Assembly (NCBI GenBank): GCA_018897105.1
Contig: JAHILF010000031.1
Span: 85,406-149,405 of the forward strand
Direction of reading: 5' to 3'
DNA length: 64,000 nucleotides
Origin: Pseudomonadota bacterium
GTDB lineage: Bacteria > Desulfobacterota > Desulfobulbia > Desulfobulbales > SURF-16
How positions within the stretch are numbered: the first letter of the stretch is position 1; every line of letters starts with the position of its first letter. Made by a program: the position numbers and the translations under genes. The notes under the pieces are model-generated. The model was given only the letters and a program-made list of their open reading frames with translations, ran no database searches and was not told the origin of the DNA. This document shows positions 32,995 through 41,226 of the stretch, piece after piece.

Positions 32995-35787
32995 ATGGCT
33001 GGTCACGATCCGCAGGCAAAAAAAAATCAGCACACCGTTGATCCCGGCGCCACTGAGAAAAACGAACAGCAGATCTTAAAACAACAGGCCATCAAATATA
33101 AAGCCTTTCAGCATACCTTTTCCAAAAGTGACATCAACAGAGGAATTCCGGAAAAGAAAATCCTGAAGGGGCTGCGGGAAAGCAAGCATCTTGAAGAAAG
33201 CTACTATAAATATCTCAAGGAGCTGGAAAAAAATCCCAATAAAAAGGTTGTCTTCCCGTGGGAAAATCCACTGCTTCGAATGATGTTTCTCATCACCTAC
33301 TGGATGCCCCGCCTCCTCAAATGGTCGTCCATCTGTCTTGGGCTGCTCTTTTTCATCAATTTTGTGCCCGGTCCCACCCAGCATATTATCGAATTTCTCG
33401 TGGCCAGAACAATTTATGACACAGCACAGATCCAGCGGCTGCCGCAAAGTCTGGCAAGCTACGCCCATTCCGCAAAAATCGTCGATACCGGCGGCGCGTT
33501 GATCAAGTCTTACGGTCAGCGCAATATCACCAAGGAAATTCCGCTCAAGGTCAAACTTGCCCTGCTGGCCTGTGAAGACCATTACTTCATGCCCCATGAA
33601 AAAAATCCGTGGTATATCAACATGTTTCTCATCCACGCCGGGGTGAGCTGGCCCAACCTTGGCGGTGCGGTCAAGGACACCTTGCTCGGTCATCCCCGGG
33701 GAGCAAGCACCATTGTCATGCAGAACGCCAAAAAACTTCTCGGCAACTCGGACCGGACTATCACCAACAAACTGGAAGAGATCATCATTTCCTACATGAT
33801 GGTGGCCAAATTCGGCAAGGATGCCAACCTGGACTTTTATATCAATACGGTACCGGTGGGAAGCAACATGTACGGCTTCAGTGTGGCAGCCCGGAACTAT
33901 TTCAAAAAGGAACTGCCGGACCTCACCCTGCAGCAGCTGGTGGCCATCGCCTCATTTATTCCCAATCATAACCGCCAGCTGGCCTTTTACCAGATCGTCA
34001 AGGGAAAGGATTTCGCCGAGCTGGACAAGGAGCAGCTCCGCCACGCCAGGGAGGCGATCAACAAAATCAATCTTGCCCTGGTGCATCTGCGGGATCTCGA
34101 AGAAATCACCCCGCAGCAATACCAGCAGTGGCGCCTCACCGATGAAGAATCGATCCGGGCCATCGGCTTCAGGGATTACCGCTCTCCCCTGTATGGCGAG
34201 GAGGAATGGGCCTCCTGGAACGTTATCAGGGAAATCTGTTCCCGCACCTATTCCATAAACGACCAGACCGTAACCGGCGCCCAGCTCATGCTTGATGTGC
34301 GCGGCGATGTGGTGGTGGAAACCGCCGTGGATCTCTCCCTGGTGGAAGAGAGCAAAAACAGCGTTGCCAGCTTTCTCAACAGCCCCGAGTACCGCAAAAT
34401 TCTGCAGGCCAGAAATAGAAATTTCTGGAAAAAAGATCAGCAGTACTATCTGGACAGAAACATGGCGCCCCCTTATGTGGATTTTGACGGCTACATGGAA
34501 GATCTTTACAGAAATATCAATGCCGGGGTCATCATCATCAACCAGCAGGGTGAGATCGTTTCCTATGTGGGCGGCAAAGAGTTCATCAGGGGAGAAAACG
34601 ACACTGTTTCCACCGATGAGGAAGGGGAGCCGGTCATCATCGACCTGATGAACAAACAGGCCACCATCACCCCCTCATCAACCATAAAACCGGTCATCGC
34701 ATATTTTGCCATGACCACCAGCAATGCCACCCTGCAGACCCTGCTCCCCGACAAACCGCTGGAATACAAATATGTGGAAAGTGAAGCCAGGCAGGTCTGG
34801 CTGCCGCGCAACTGGTATAACTATGATAAGGAAGGTCAGGGCGCCAACCACTTTCTGGGCCGGCAGTATTCACTGCTGGAGGCCCAGGTTCTGTCGGTAA
34901 ATACCATTTTTGCCAGGCTCTATTCCAACAAACAGATCAGCGGTTCGCTGCTGCTCTCCTTTGATCGTATCGGCCTGCGTTACAACAGGGAGGACGCCCG
35001 TTTCTGGCCCTTCGGCATCGGCGCCTCTGATATCCCGGTGCAGCAGTGGCTGGGAGTGTACAACGCCTTTCTTGACGGCACTTACCGGGAACCCTTCTTT
35101 GTTAAACGCATTCTTATTGACGGTATGGTCGTTTTTGAGGGCCGCCGGGACAGGGCAAAAGAATCCATTGCCCTCTTTGACTCGAAAAAAGAGCGTGAGG
35201 ATGAAATGCAGGCTATGTACGAGGTCTGCAACCGAGGCACCGGGGCCACCATGAAATCGGAATTCAAATACCACCGCAACCTGGTATCCGGCAAGACAGG
35301 TACAGCGCCGAAAGGGCGATCCGCCATCTTTGTCAGCCACTTCAATCCCTACCGGGACAGACTTGCCCATCCGGACAAAACCGTGACCATGATCGTTTCC
35401 GTGACATTGACCAGCGGCGGCACAAACAGTGTGGGCTTCTCCACCGAAGGGCCGACAAAAATCGGCGGACGGATCTATAACTACCTTTTCCAGAAAGAGC
35501 TGCAGGAAATGATGGATGCGGAAATAGAAAAGGCAAAACGCAATGACCCCAACTTCCGCAACAATCATGTCTACTGGGCCAACGTGAACCGCTACATGAA
35601 TCGATTGCTTGAGGAAAAGGCGGGCAAGGATTATATTTATGAGAGTATCATCGGCGTTGACTCCTATCAGGAGGCGCTCCAGCAGATCTTAAACAGCAGC
35701 AACCAGATCTATACCGGCAAGGATGATCTCTTTGAAGAATTGCTGCGCTATTACCTCAACCAGGAAAAAATTGTGAAAATAAATTGA
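32995..35787 (+). CDS. Class A penicillin-binding protein (transglycosylase-transpeptidase)
   Basis: 930 residues. A cytoplasmic N-terminus of about 95 residues precedes a membrane helix (about 98-125). The glycosyltransferase domain is recognisable from LLACEDHYF (catalytic Glu 194) and GASTIVMQNAKKLL. The transpeptidase domain has SSTIK (nucleophile Ser 562), the SVN triad and KTGTA near residue 767, so all key residues are present. There is an unusually long C-terminal part and insert compared with PBP1A. It builds and cross-links peptidoglycan. ATG 32995 was chosen although no strong RBS is visible. It is monocistronic by spacing. Confidence 0.88.
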   Translation: MAGHDPQAKKNQHTVDPGATEKNEQQILKQQAIKYKAFQHTFSKSDINRGIPEKKILKGLRESKHLEESYYKYLKELEKNPNKKVVFPWENPLLRMMFLITYWMPRLLKWSSICLGLLFFINFVPGPTQHIIEFLVARTIYDTAQIQRLPQSLASYAHSAKIVDTGGALIKSYGQRNITKEIPLKVKLALLACEDHYFMPHEKNPWYINMFLIHAGVSWPNLGGAVKDTLLGHPRGASTIVMQNAKKLLGNSDRTITNKLEEIIISYMMVAKFGKDANLDFYINTVPVGSNMYGFSVAARNYFKKELPDLTLQQLVAIASFIPNHNRQLAFYQIVKGKDFAELDKEQLRHAREAINKINLALVHLRDLEEITPQQYQQWRLTDEESIRAIGFRDYRSPLYGEEEWASWNVIREICSRTYSINDQTVTGAQLMLDVRGDVVVETAVDLSLVEESKNSVASFLNSPEYRKILQARNRNFWKKDQQYYLDRNMAPPYVDFDGYMEDLYRNINAGVIIINQQGEIVSYVGGKEFIRGENDTVSTDEEGEPVIIDLMNKQATITPSSTIKPVIAYFAMTTSNATLQTLLPDKPLEYKYVESEARQVWLPRNWYNYDKEGQGANHFLGRQYSLLEAQVLSVNTIFARLYSNKQISGSLLLSFDRIGLRYNREDARFWPFGIGASDIPVQQWLGVYNAFLDGTYREPFFVKRILIDGMVVFEGRRDRAKESIALFDSKKEREDEMQAMYEVCNRGTGATMKSEFKYHRNLVSGKTGTAPKGRSAIFVSHFNPYRDRLAHPDKTVTMIVSVTLTSGGTNSVGFSTEGPTKIGGRIYNYLFQKELQEMMDAEIEKAKRNDPNFRNNHVYWANVNRYMNRLLEEKAGKDYIYESIIGVDSYQEALQQILNSSNQIYTGKDDLFEELLRYYLNQEKIVKIN

Positions 35788-35977
35788 TGACAATTGACAA
35801 TCAAGCCGGGATAATGGTTAATTGTTAAACAGAATTATTAACAACCTGTCTGCCGACATCCGGAATCCTTTCTCTTTCTTTCTGAACCATTGTCATCACT
35901 GCACAAACCAGGAAGAAAAATTGTGAAAATCCCCATGACAGATGGCGTTTGCCCATTACTACACAAAGGACTGACTC

Positions 35978-36496
35978 ATGAAAATAGGACGCAATGATCC
36001 CTGTCCCTGCGGCAGCGGACAGAAGTATAAAAAATGCTGCCACGGCAAGGTTGATTTCAAACCGGTTGCAGGGCAAGCCGCCCCGCAGGTGACCCTGAAA
36101 AGCGAGATTGAAAAGCTGCAGGAAGTTGCGGTAAAAAAGGAAAAACTGGTAAAACCCCTGGGCGTTTTCGTCCTCTTTTCCACCGAGGAGGGAGATGCCT
36201 GGCTGCTGGAGATAACAGAAATGGATGCCGTGCAGGTGGCTGACAAGGGCGGCAAAATCGAGGTGGATCTCAATGAGAACCCGGAAACCATCGAGATCAA
36301 CTGGACCCATCATTTCTCCATCAGGAAAAAGCAGTTTGTCACCGTGGCCTATGCCGATGAACAGGAAACCGTATGGCCTGACTACCCGGCCCACTCTATC
36401 TTTTCCGCCATCAAGCGTATCCGCAAAAAATTTCCCAAAGAGCTGCTAAGCAGTATCCACTTGAACGAAGAAGATGTATCCGTCGGACAGGCTTAA
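35978..36496 (+). CDS. SEC-C motif protein
   Basis: 172 residues beginning [23 protein letters not shown], the zinc-binding SEC-C motif best known from the SecA C-terminus and widespread in small cytoplasmic proteins. The rest is an acidic alpha/beta region without a motif I recognise. The SEC-C unit is N-terminal rather than C-terminal here. It may bind ribosomes or SecB-like partners by analogy; no further function can be stated. Confidence 0.8.
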   Translation: MKIGRNDPCPCGSGQKYKKCCHGKVDFKPVAGQAAPQVTLKSEIEKLQEVAVKKEKLVKPLGVFVLFSTEEGDAWLLEITEMDAVQVADKGGKIEVDLNENPETIEINWTHHFSIRKKQFVTVAYADEQETVWPDYPAHSIFSAIKRIRKKFPKELLSSIHLNEEDVSVGQA

Positions 36497-36527
36497 TTCC
36501 AGTTTGCCATCAAAATGGCACGTTCCT

Positions 36528-36560
36528 GTCATTCCCGCCAAAGCGGGGATCCGGGAAAAT
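36528..36560. repeat. REP-like intergenic palindrome
   Basis: GTCATTCCCGCCAAAGCGGGGATCCGGG contains the stem CCCGC-CAAA-GCGGG and matches the common extragenic repeat type that starts GTCATTCCCGCG. Only one copy was seen in this window. Confidence 0.6.
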
Positions 36561-36594
36561 CCAAGGATTGCTGGGCGCGCTTCGCTTGCCGGCA

Positions 36595-37038
36595 ATGGCC
36601 TTCTGGTTGCGTGTTCCCATAAACAAACAGCTCAGCCCGGATAAACCGGTGGAAGAACGGCCGGGATCCGGCAGCATTCTGAGAGTGTTACCCATGATCG
36701 GCATGATGGCGGCAATTCTTGTTGCCGCCAGCGTGCCGGGCATTTATTTGCCCTTTCTCCGGCATCATAACCTTGACAAAATCTGCCACGGACTGGCCTA
36801 TGCGGCCCTGGCCGCCAGTTGCCTGTTTGCCTTCCAGCCTCTGTTCAAAAAACATCCCTTTCTCGCCAGCCTGCTGGTGGTCGCTATCTGTCTCGGCTAC
36901 GGTTTTGCGGAAGAGGCCTATCAGTCCCTCATCCCCCGCCGGGTGACGGACAGCAGGGACGTCATGGCTGATCTGCTGGGAGCAACCATTGTTGTTGTCG
37001 GCCGGCAGCTGGGCCTCCTGCGAAAAAAACCGGACTGA
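36595..37038 (+). CDS. VanZ-like membrane protein
   Basis: From ATG 36595 the protein has about 147 residues; ATG 36694 (MIGMMAAIL) may be the real start because membrane helix 1 begins there and the upstream part overlaps repeat-derived sequence. Four hydrophobic segments and the motif HHNLDKICHGLAYAALA, together with YGFAEEAYQSLIPRR and SRDVMADLLGA, match the VanZ family (D/K..H....A.L and E..Q...R..D..D...N/G). The biochemical role of these proteins is uncertain; they are linked to cell-envelope stress and glycopeptide tolerance. Confidence 0.78.
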   Translation: MAFWLRVPINKQLSPDKPVEERPGSGSILRVLPMIGMMAAILVAASVPGIYLPFLRHHNLDKICHGLAYAALAASCLFAFQPLFKKHPFLASLLVVAICLGYGFAEEAYQSLIPRRVTDSRDVMADLLGATIVVVGRQLGLLRKKPD

Positions 37039-37099
37039 AGGAAAATGTTGGGACACCCTATGTTTACCCTTTTATTTTCGAGAAACTCCTTGCTTTCCC

Positions 37100-37115
37100 G
37101 TAATCGTTCGATTAC
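37100..37115. promoter_or_regulatory. Palindromic candidate operator before higBA
   Basis: GTAATCG and CGATTAC flank a central TT, ending 9 bp before the higB start. A palindrome in this place is typical for the binding site of a HigA-type antitoxin that represses its own operon. Confidence 0.5.
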
Positions 37116-37124
37116 ATTTTGTCT

Positions 37125-37421
37125 ATGATCACGGTCAAAACCCTTCCCGAGTTTGACGCCTGGCTGGACGGCCTTAAAGACCGCATGACCAGGCTCCGCT
37201 TGGGCCGTCGCCTGGACAAGGTTCAGCGCGGCGTCCTTGGCGATGTCAAGCCGGTGGGCGACGGCGTGTTCGAAATGCGGGAACATTTCGGGCCAGGCTG
37301 GCGCATGTATTATGCGCAACGCGGGCCGATATTGATCCTGATGCTTGGTGGCGGCGACAAATCGACGCAGGCCGCAGATATCGCCAAGGCTATTCAACGA
37401 GCGTCTCTTCTGGAGGATTGA
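37125..37421 (+). CDS. higB: HigB-like toxin (RelE/ParE superfamily, addiction-module killer type)
   Basis: About 98 residues from ATG 37125. The short RelE-like fold shows KTLPEFDAWLDGLKDRM, then GDVKPVGDGVFEMREHFGPGWRMYY, then ILMLGGGDKSTQAADI near the end. The conserved GxRMYY and LLxGGDKSTQ..DI pattern is typical of plasmid-type killer proteins that cleave ribosome-bound mRNA. The upstream gene order toxin then antitoxin matches higBA. There are 3 bp between its stop and the antitoxin start. A TTG two codons upstream is not needed. Confidence 0.88.
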   Translation: MITVKTLPEFDAWLDGLKDRMTRLRLGRRLDKVQRGVLGDVKPVGDGVFEMREHFGPGWRMYYAQRGPILILMLGGGDKSTQAADIAKAIQRASLLED

Positions 37422-37424
37422 TCC

Positions 37425-37742
37425 ATGAAAAAAACCCGTATCTCCGAACTCCCGGAATTCGACATGGCGAAACAGTTGCGCAGCGAGGCTGACATTGCCG
37501 CCTATGTGACCATGGTTATCGAAGATGGTGATGACGCCGAACTGGCGCACGCCCTTGGTGTTGCGGCCAGGGCCAGGGGCATGAGCGAAGTGGCCCTGGC
37601 TGCCGGGATCACCCGCGAGGCCCTTTATAAGGCCCTCCGGCCCGGCGCCCATCCGCGTTTCGACACCATCAACCGCGTCTGTGCGGCGCTTGGCGTGCGC
37701 CTGGTGGCCGAACCAGTCCCGCCATCCCCGCATCACCCTTAA
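37425..37742 (+). CDS. higA: HigA-like antitoxin with helix-turn-helix
   Basis: 105 residues. The second half has a Cro/CI-type helix-turn-helix (MSEVALAAGITREALYKALRPGAHPRFDTINRVCAALG is spread over about residues 50-90), where GITREALYKAL forms the recognition part. The N-terminus (SELPEFDMAKQL) resembles putative addiction-module antidote proteins. It is expected to neutralise the adjacent HigB-like toxin and repress the operon. Its stop is directly followed by the Abi remnant. Confidence 0.88.
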   Translation: MKKTRISELPEFDMAKQLRSEADIAAYVTMVIEDGDDAELAHALGVAARARGMSEVALAAGITREALYKALRPGAHPRFDTINRVCAALGVRLVAEPVPPSPHHP

Positions 37743-38050
37743 TCAAGCCGGAAACGCAAGAAACTTATAATCTGAAATGCGTCCCCTACGTCGTCCCTTG
37801 CCGCCTCTGGAACCGAAAGCTGACCGTCACCATGACTATCCCGAAAAATCCGGGCAACCTACAGGATCTCTTCAACCCGGAAGCCGAACGCCGGATCTAT
37901 AACACCCTGGCCATGCTGGGGTACCTGATGCGTCTGATCAGCCCCGGCACTACCTGGCCCTCCAGGGTGCGGCAAATCATTGAGGAATGCGCAGATGTCG
38001 ATCCCGTCGCCATGGGTTTTCCGGCAAACTGGCTAGACCTCTCCTTATAG
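37743..38050 (+). pseudogene. Abi-family protein, 5'-truncated remnant
   Basis: The frame has no start codon at its left end and reads continuously from the base after the higA stop. It gives a C-terminal Abi segment: LWNRKLTVTMTIPKNP, then LFNPEAERRIYNTLAMLGYL, then ISPGTTWPSRVRQII, then MGFPANWLD near the end. This matches the last about 100 residues of Abi_C/AbiD-F-type abortive infection proteins, which normally have around 300. ATG 37832 lies inside and could express a 72-residue piece. It looks like the tail of a phage-defence gene left after higBA was inserted or after a deletion. Confidence 0.7.
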
Positions 38051-38340
38051 AGTGAGAATTCATGAAATATCGGGCCTGTAATAACAGAAGTACTCAGGAA
38101 TTATGTTTTACTTGCTGTATTCATGTCAGGCATTTTCCTTGCCATGACAAATCTATTGAAGTAGACCAAAAGATACATTTTAAACAGCAACAAAGCTGGA
38201 TAAATACTGCCTGGATCACTTGCAGTTATTCCTGCTTGTCACATCTCAATAAAAGTGCTACTCCTTTTCTTTGACAAGAGAAAATCGGGGTAAAAAATCC
38301 CATTTAATGATGGGGTTCCGAGGCCCGCTTCGGCGTTTCA
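38051..38340. other. AT-rich spacer before the cassette array
   Basis: 290 bp with only a short Cys-rich open frame (38062-38274) that shows no motif, no RBS and no family resemblance, so I do not call it a gene. The palindrome-rich end of it leads into attC1. Confidence 0.4.
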
Positions 38341-38397
38341 GTTCAACCAGAGTTTTGACGTCGGCTACGTGCCGTAAAAACTCTTAATTCGTTAGGA
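38341..38397 (+). other. Predicted attC1 recombination site
   Basis: 57 bp, the classical minimum attC size. It opens with GTTCAAC, which fits RYYYAAC, and closes with GTTAGGA, one base off GTTRRRY. Inside, AGAGTTTT pairs with AAAACTCT and CGGC with GCCG around a TACGT loop. The short arm to the left and the TTAATTC spacer on the right give the usual asymmetry. The predicted crossover is between G38391 and T38392. The cassette ended by this site cannot be delimited upstream. Confidence 0.7.
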
Positions 38398-38421
38398 AAC
38401 GTTCCACAAATATAGGTACTC

Positions 38422-39930
38422 ATGGCGAAATCACATATCACACGCACATTAGGCCCTATCCACTTCGAGGATCTCGATCCCCATCGGTTCGAGGATCTCG
38501 TCCGTCAGCTCATCTATGACCTCAAACAATGGCAATCAATTGAGTCGACAGGGCGAGGTGGTGCTGATGACGGCTTCGATATACGCGCGTATGAAGTCCT
38601 CCTCCCATCTATTGCGCCGGTTGACGAGGAAGCTGAGGAGGGCACTTCTCATCCGATGGACGGCAACCTTTGGATGATTCAGTGCAAGCGCGAAAAGGCG
38701 CTTGGCCCCAAAAGGATCGAAACTATTATAGGCGATGGGGTTAAAGCCGATAGTCCCCCTTACGGTTACATCCTTGTGGCACCGGCTCATTTCTCCAAAG
38801 CCGCGCACGACAAGTTTCGAGAGGAGCTTAGAAGCCGCGGCGTGATGGAGTTCTATCTTTGGGGGGCTGGTGAGCTTGAAGATATGCTCTATCAGCCAAA
38901 GAACGATCACGTACTGTTCGCCTTCTTCGGTATTTCGCTTGCGAGTCGCCGACGTTCGAGGACGACCGAGATTCGCGCTGGAGTTACTGTCAAGAATAAG
39001 TTACGACGAGTTCTAGGCGACAACCCGCGTCATCAACCCGTCCTCCTGCGGGATCAGCAAGATACCCATTATCCATATGAGGATGAATACAAAGACTTTG
39101 ATAAACGGCCACGATGGAAAGAGTATACCGCTGTGGGGTTCCACCCGATAGGCCTTATCGTTTCAGTCGCGAGGCACTACGCATACATTGACAAACCAAA
39201 GGCTGAATGGGATTTCACCAAGGCAGTGAATAACATCATGCCGGTTCAAAGCCATCATGGCAGACGCCTTGACGCTAAAGAGGAAGAGCTACGTAACGCT
39301 GTGAAGGGCTTCTGGGAGCAGCTGCCGCGCATGAAAAGGGCTACGTTTGTCTACAACGGGTTTGTCAGGTTTGACTCTATAGCTTTCGTCGACGATAAAG
39401 GTGATACCGAATATAATTGCCCGCACCTGTTCATAGACTTCAATTATGAGCGTGGTCCGTTCTCGGGCAGTTTTCAGTACTTGGAGTTAAATGAACACCA
39501 TCACGAATCGCTTGATGGACTGAAACGCGTGGAGATTTTTCCAGAAAGCTTTCCGAAGCCGTCCTTCGGGACCATTTATTCGGACAAATTCATTTCGATA
39601 GACAACCGGACACGCAAGACCCTTCAGCATAACTCAACCGGCATAACCGTGTATGACGCAAATAATAAGCACAGCTATCTGAAGCCCACCGATGTAATTG
39701 CTGTTGATATGACAGAGGACAGTGAAGGGAAGAAAACTCTTCTTAAAATTACCAGCGTGACAGTTGCGACAGGTAAGGAATTGCTGGACTCATGCAAGGA
39801 TAATCCTTTATTGAAGCAAGATATAGAAAATCAGTTGTCGAGGCAGATTAAAGCTAGTGATAGGGTCCACGTCATAGAAGGACTTGTGATCTACGATTGG
39901 CAAATCGAGCAGAACAGACCAGTATTATGA
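38422..39930 (+). CDS. Mrr-like restriction-endonuclease-fold protein (cassette 2)
   Basis: 502 residues. The N-terminal 150 residues have an Mrr-type nuclease core. FEDLVRQLIYDL forms the first helix, then GRGGADDGFDIRA with Asp 53, then WMIQCKRE with Gln 87 and Lys 89, giving the D..QxK catalytic pattern. The remaining about 350 residues show no motif I recognise and may sense or bind a target. The domain order resembles single-protein type IV restriction or other defence nucleases. It starts 30 bp inside the cassette, so transcription must come from the preceding region or a promoter within attC1. The sequence is more AT-rich and codon-different from the core genes. Confidence 0.72.
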   Translation: MAKSHITRTLGPIHFEDLDPHRFEDLVRQLIYDLKQWQSIESTGRGGADDGFDIRAYEVLLPSIAPVDEEAEEGTSHPMDGNLWMIQCKREKALGPKRIETIIGDGVKADSPPYGYILVAPAHFSKAAHDKFREELRSRGVMEFYLWGAGELEDMLYQPKNDHVLFAFFGISLASRRRSRTTEIRAGVTVKNKLRRVLGDNPRHQPVLLRDQQDTHYPYEDEYKDFDKRPRWKEYTAVGFHPIGLIVSVARHYAYIDKPKAEWDFTKAVNNIMPVQSHHGRRLDAKEEELRNAVKGFWEQLPRMKRATFVYNGFVRFDSIAFVDDKGDTEYNCPHLFIDFNYERGPFSGSFQYLELNEHHHESLDGLKRVEIFPESFPKPSFGTIYSDKFISIDNRTRKTLQHNSTGITVYDANNKHSYLKPTDVIAVDMTEDSEGKKTLLKITSVTVATGKELLDSCKDNPLLKQDIENQLSRQIKASDRVHVIEGLVIYDWQIEQNRPVL

Positions 39931-39954
39931 GGAACTGCATGGAATCCAGACCGA

Positions 39955-40173
39955 TTCCTAACCCATTTTTTCACAGGACGCCAAACAGCTGGCGCCTGTG
40001 AAAAAACCGTTCTCGGCGACTGCGTCGCCGAGAATCGCGGTGCTGACTTCGTCAAGTACCTTGTCCCGGCGCTTTGCGCCAGAACAAGGTACTTGACCGG
40101 ACACCGCGTACCACACAATCAAGCTACGCTTGCTTGCGCGGCACACGGCGCCGGTCAGCACCGCGATTATCTT
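39955..40173 (+). other. Predicted attC2: long, strongly folded cassette end
   Basis: It starts with TTCCTAAC and ends at the junction ATTATCTT; the base before the crossover is A rather than the canonical G. Between them lie nested perfect palindromes. These are a T-tract hairpin (39966-40006), TTCTCGGCGAC/GTCGCCGAGAA (40010-40034) and AATCGCGGTGCTGAC (40033-40047) pairing with 40154-40168. The last encloses CAAGTACCTTGT (40053-40064), which pairs with 40084-40095. The first hairpin, with T and A tracts on its arms, can also serve as the terminator of the nuclease gene. Confidence 0.5.
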
Positions 40174-40189
40174 CAAAATGGATGATTGA

Positions 40190-40951
40190 ATGCCAAGAGA
40201 CAGGAGCATACGAAAATCATTTGAAATTGCTGACGATGGCCTACAAGGGACAATAGGATATTTTTTCTTCGTTATCGCTTGTAAAGATAGTGCAAAATTT
40301 AATGAAATTTCCCAACGACTACCACCTGGTGCAATTCCTGTAACCCAAGAATGGGTACGATTTTATGATAAAGAGGAATTAGTACAAGTTATGGAATCAT
40401 GTTTTAATTTTTACCATGCCAGAATTTGCCTTATATCCTCAATTAGCATCTTTGAATCAGCTCTGAAAGATTTCATCACGAGATTAAATGCTAAGGGGCA
40501 CATATCAAACAATAGAGTAAGAAACCTGAAATATTATAAGCAGAAGTTAGAATGGGCATTTGAGATGGTATCTGCATCCACTTATGGAACAAGATCTATG
40601 AAAGCAAGAATACCAGATCTTTGTTTGCAGGTGGATCATGCCAGACGGATACGTAACCTTTGGATGCACAATAATGGTTTGTTAAATAAAAGATATAAAA
40701 CCGATTGCATATCCATTCCTGGCAAATCGGCGATCCTCGTCAGCGCGTATGATGAGTATAAGAGGACAAAAAGAAAAATTCCTATTGGTTTGACTCCTGA
40801 AAGCTTTATTCATATTTGCTGCTCTCACGTTGAGTTACTTCATCAACTGCATTACAACATTCAAAAACAATATTTTGGGCAGCAAAGGGCTTATAGTTAT
40901 AGGGCTTCAAGAAAAAAAATCGAATGGCATAGACTGCTAATCGGAATGTAG
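40190..40951 (+). CDS. HEPN-type protein, putative RNase (cassette 3)
   Basis: 253 residues, mostly helical. Residues about 80-165 match a HEPN domain. A helix containing FESALKDFITRLN precedes a second conserved block HARRIRNLWMHNNGLL, in which Arg 155 and His 160 form the RxxxxH motif, with Asn right after Arg as in many HEPN ribonucleases. The N- and C-terminal parts are not recognised. HEPN proteins often act as toxins or abortive-infection RNases. No antitoxin such as a nucleotidyltransferase is in the cassette, so it may be controlled by poor expression or by another element, or act only when triggered. Confidence 0.6.
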   Translation: MPRDRSIRKSFEIADDGLQGTIGYFFFVIACKDSAKFNEISQRLPPGAIPVTQEWVRFYDKEELVQVMESCFNFYHARICLISSISIFESALKDFITRLNAKGHISNNRVRNLKYYKQKLEWAFEMVSASTYGTRSMKARIPDLCLQVDHARRIRNLWMHNNGLLNKRYKTDCISIPGKSAILVSAYDEYKRTKRKIPIGLTPESFIHICCSHVELLHQLHYNIQKQYFGQQRAYSYRASRKKIEWHRLLIGM

Positions 40952-40955
40952 GAAA

Positions 40956-41085
40956 AAGATAACAAGGCGCTGCAGTGGGCATCCAGGGCCGTGGCACTTT
41001 TGAAAGTTTGCATGGAATTGGCATTAATCGTTTTTTAAAAACATTCATGGAAGCCCAGGTTGCTCACTGAGCTCCAGCGTTAGCG
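40956..41085 (+). other. Predicted attC3, VCR-like length
   Basis: About 130 bp. Left end AAGATAACAAGGCGCTGCAGTG pairs with the right end CACTGAGCTCCAGCGTTAGC: CGCTG and CAGTG pair with CAGCG and CACTG, with an extra GAGCT on one side. This is the typical asymmetric unpaired spacer of attC sites. The conserved AAC and GTT triplets are present, the crossover being between G41079 and T41080. An imperfect loop region lies between. It has the look of the long attC type seen in chromosomal integrons. Confidence 0.72.
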
Positions 41086-41098
41086 GACCATAAAGTCC

Positions 41099-41127
41099 TT
41101 GACAAAATTATTGACAAAATGTGATAA
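41099..41127 (+). promoter_or_regulatory. Sigma70-type promoter of the hicB-hicA cassette
   Basis: TTGACA at 41099-41104 is 17 bp from GATAAT at 41122-41127. A second TTGACA at 41111 makes a short direct repeat (TTGACAAAAT twice) that could be an operator. The promoter lies 19 bp inside the cassette, so this cassette can be expressed anywhere in the array. Confidence 0.65.
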
Positions 41128-41226
41128 TTTTAGTAGGCAATTTCTCTATTCTCCATCTTGTAATGAGTGACTATTCATTTTAGTCTAACTACAAATTGTC
41201 GATTCACAAATCAAGGAGGGCGATTT

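Noticed and set aside
38062..38274. 70-codon Cys/His-containing open frame before the cassettes
   Set aside because: No RBS, no conserved pattern and AT-rich random-looking composition; the Cys and His residues do not form a zinc motif.
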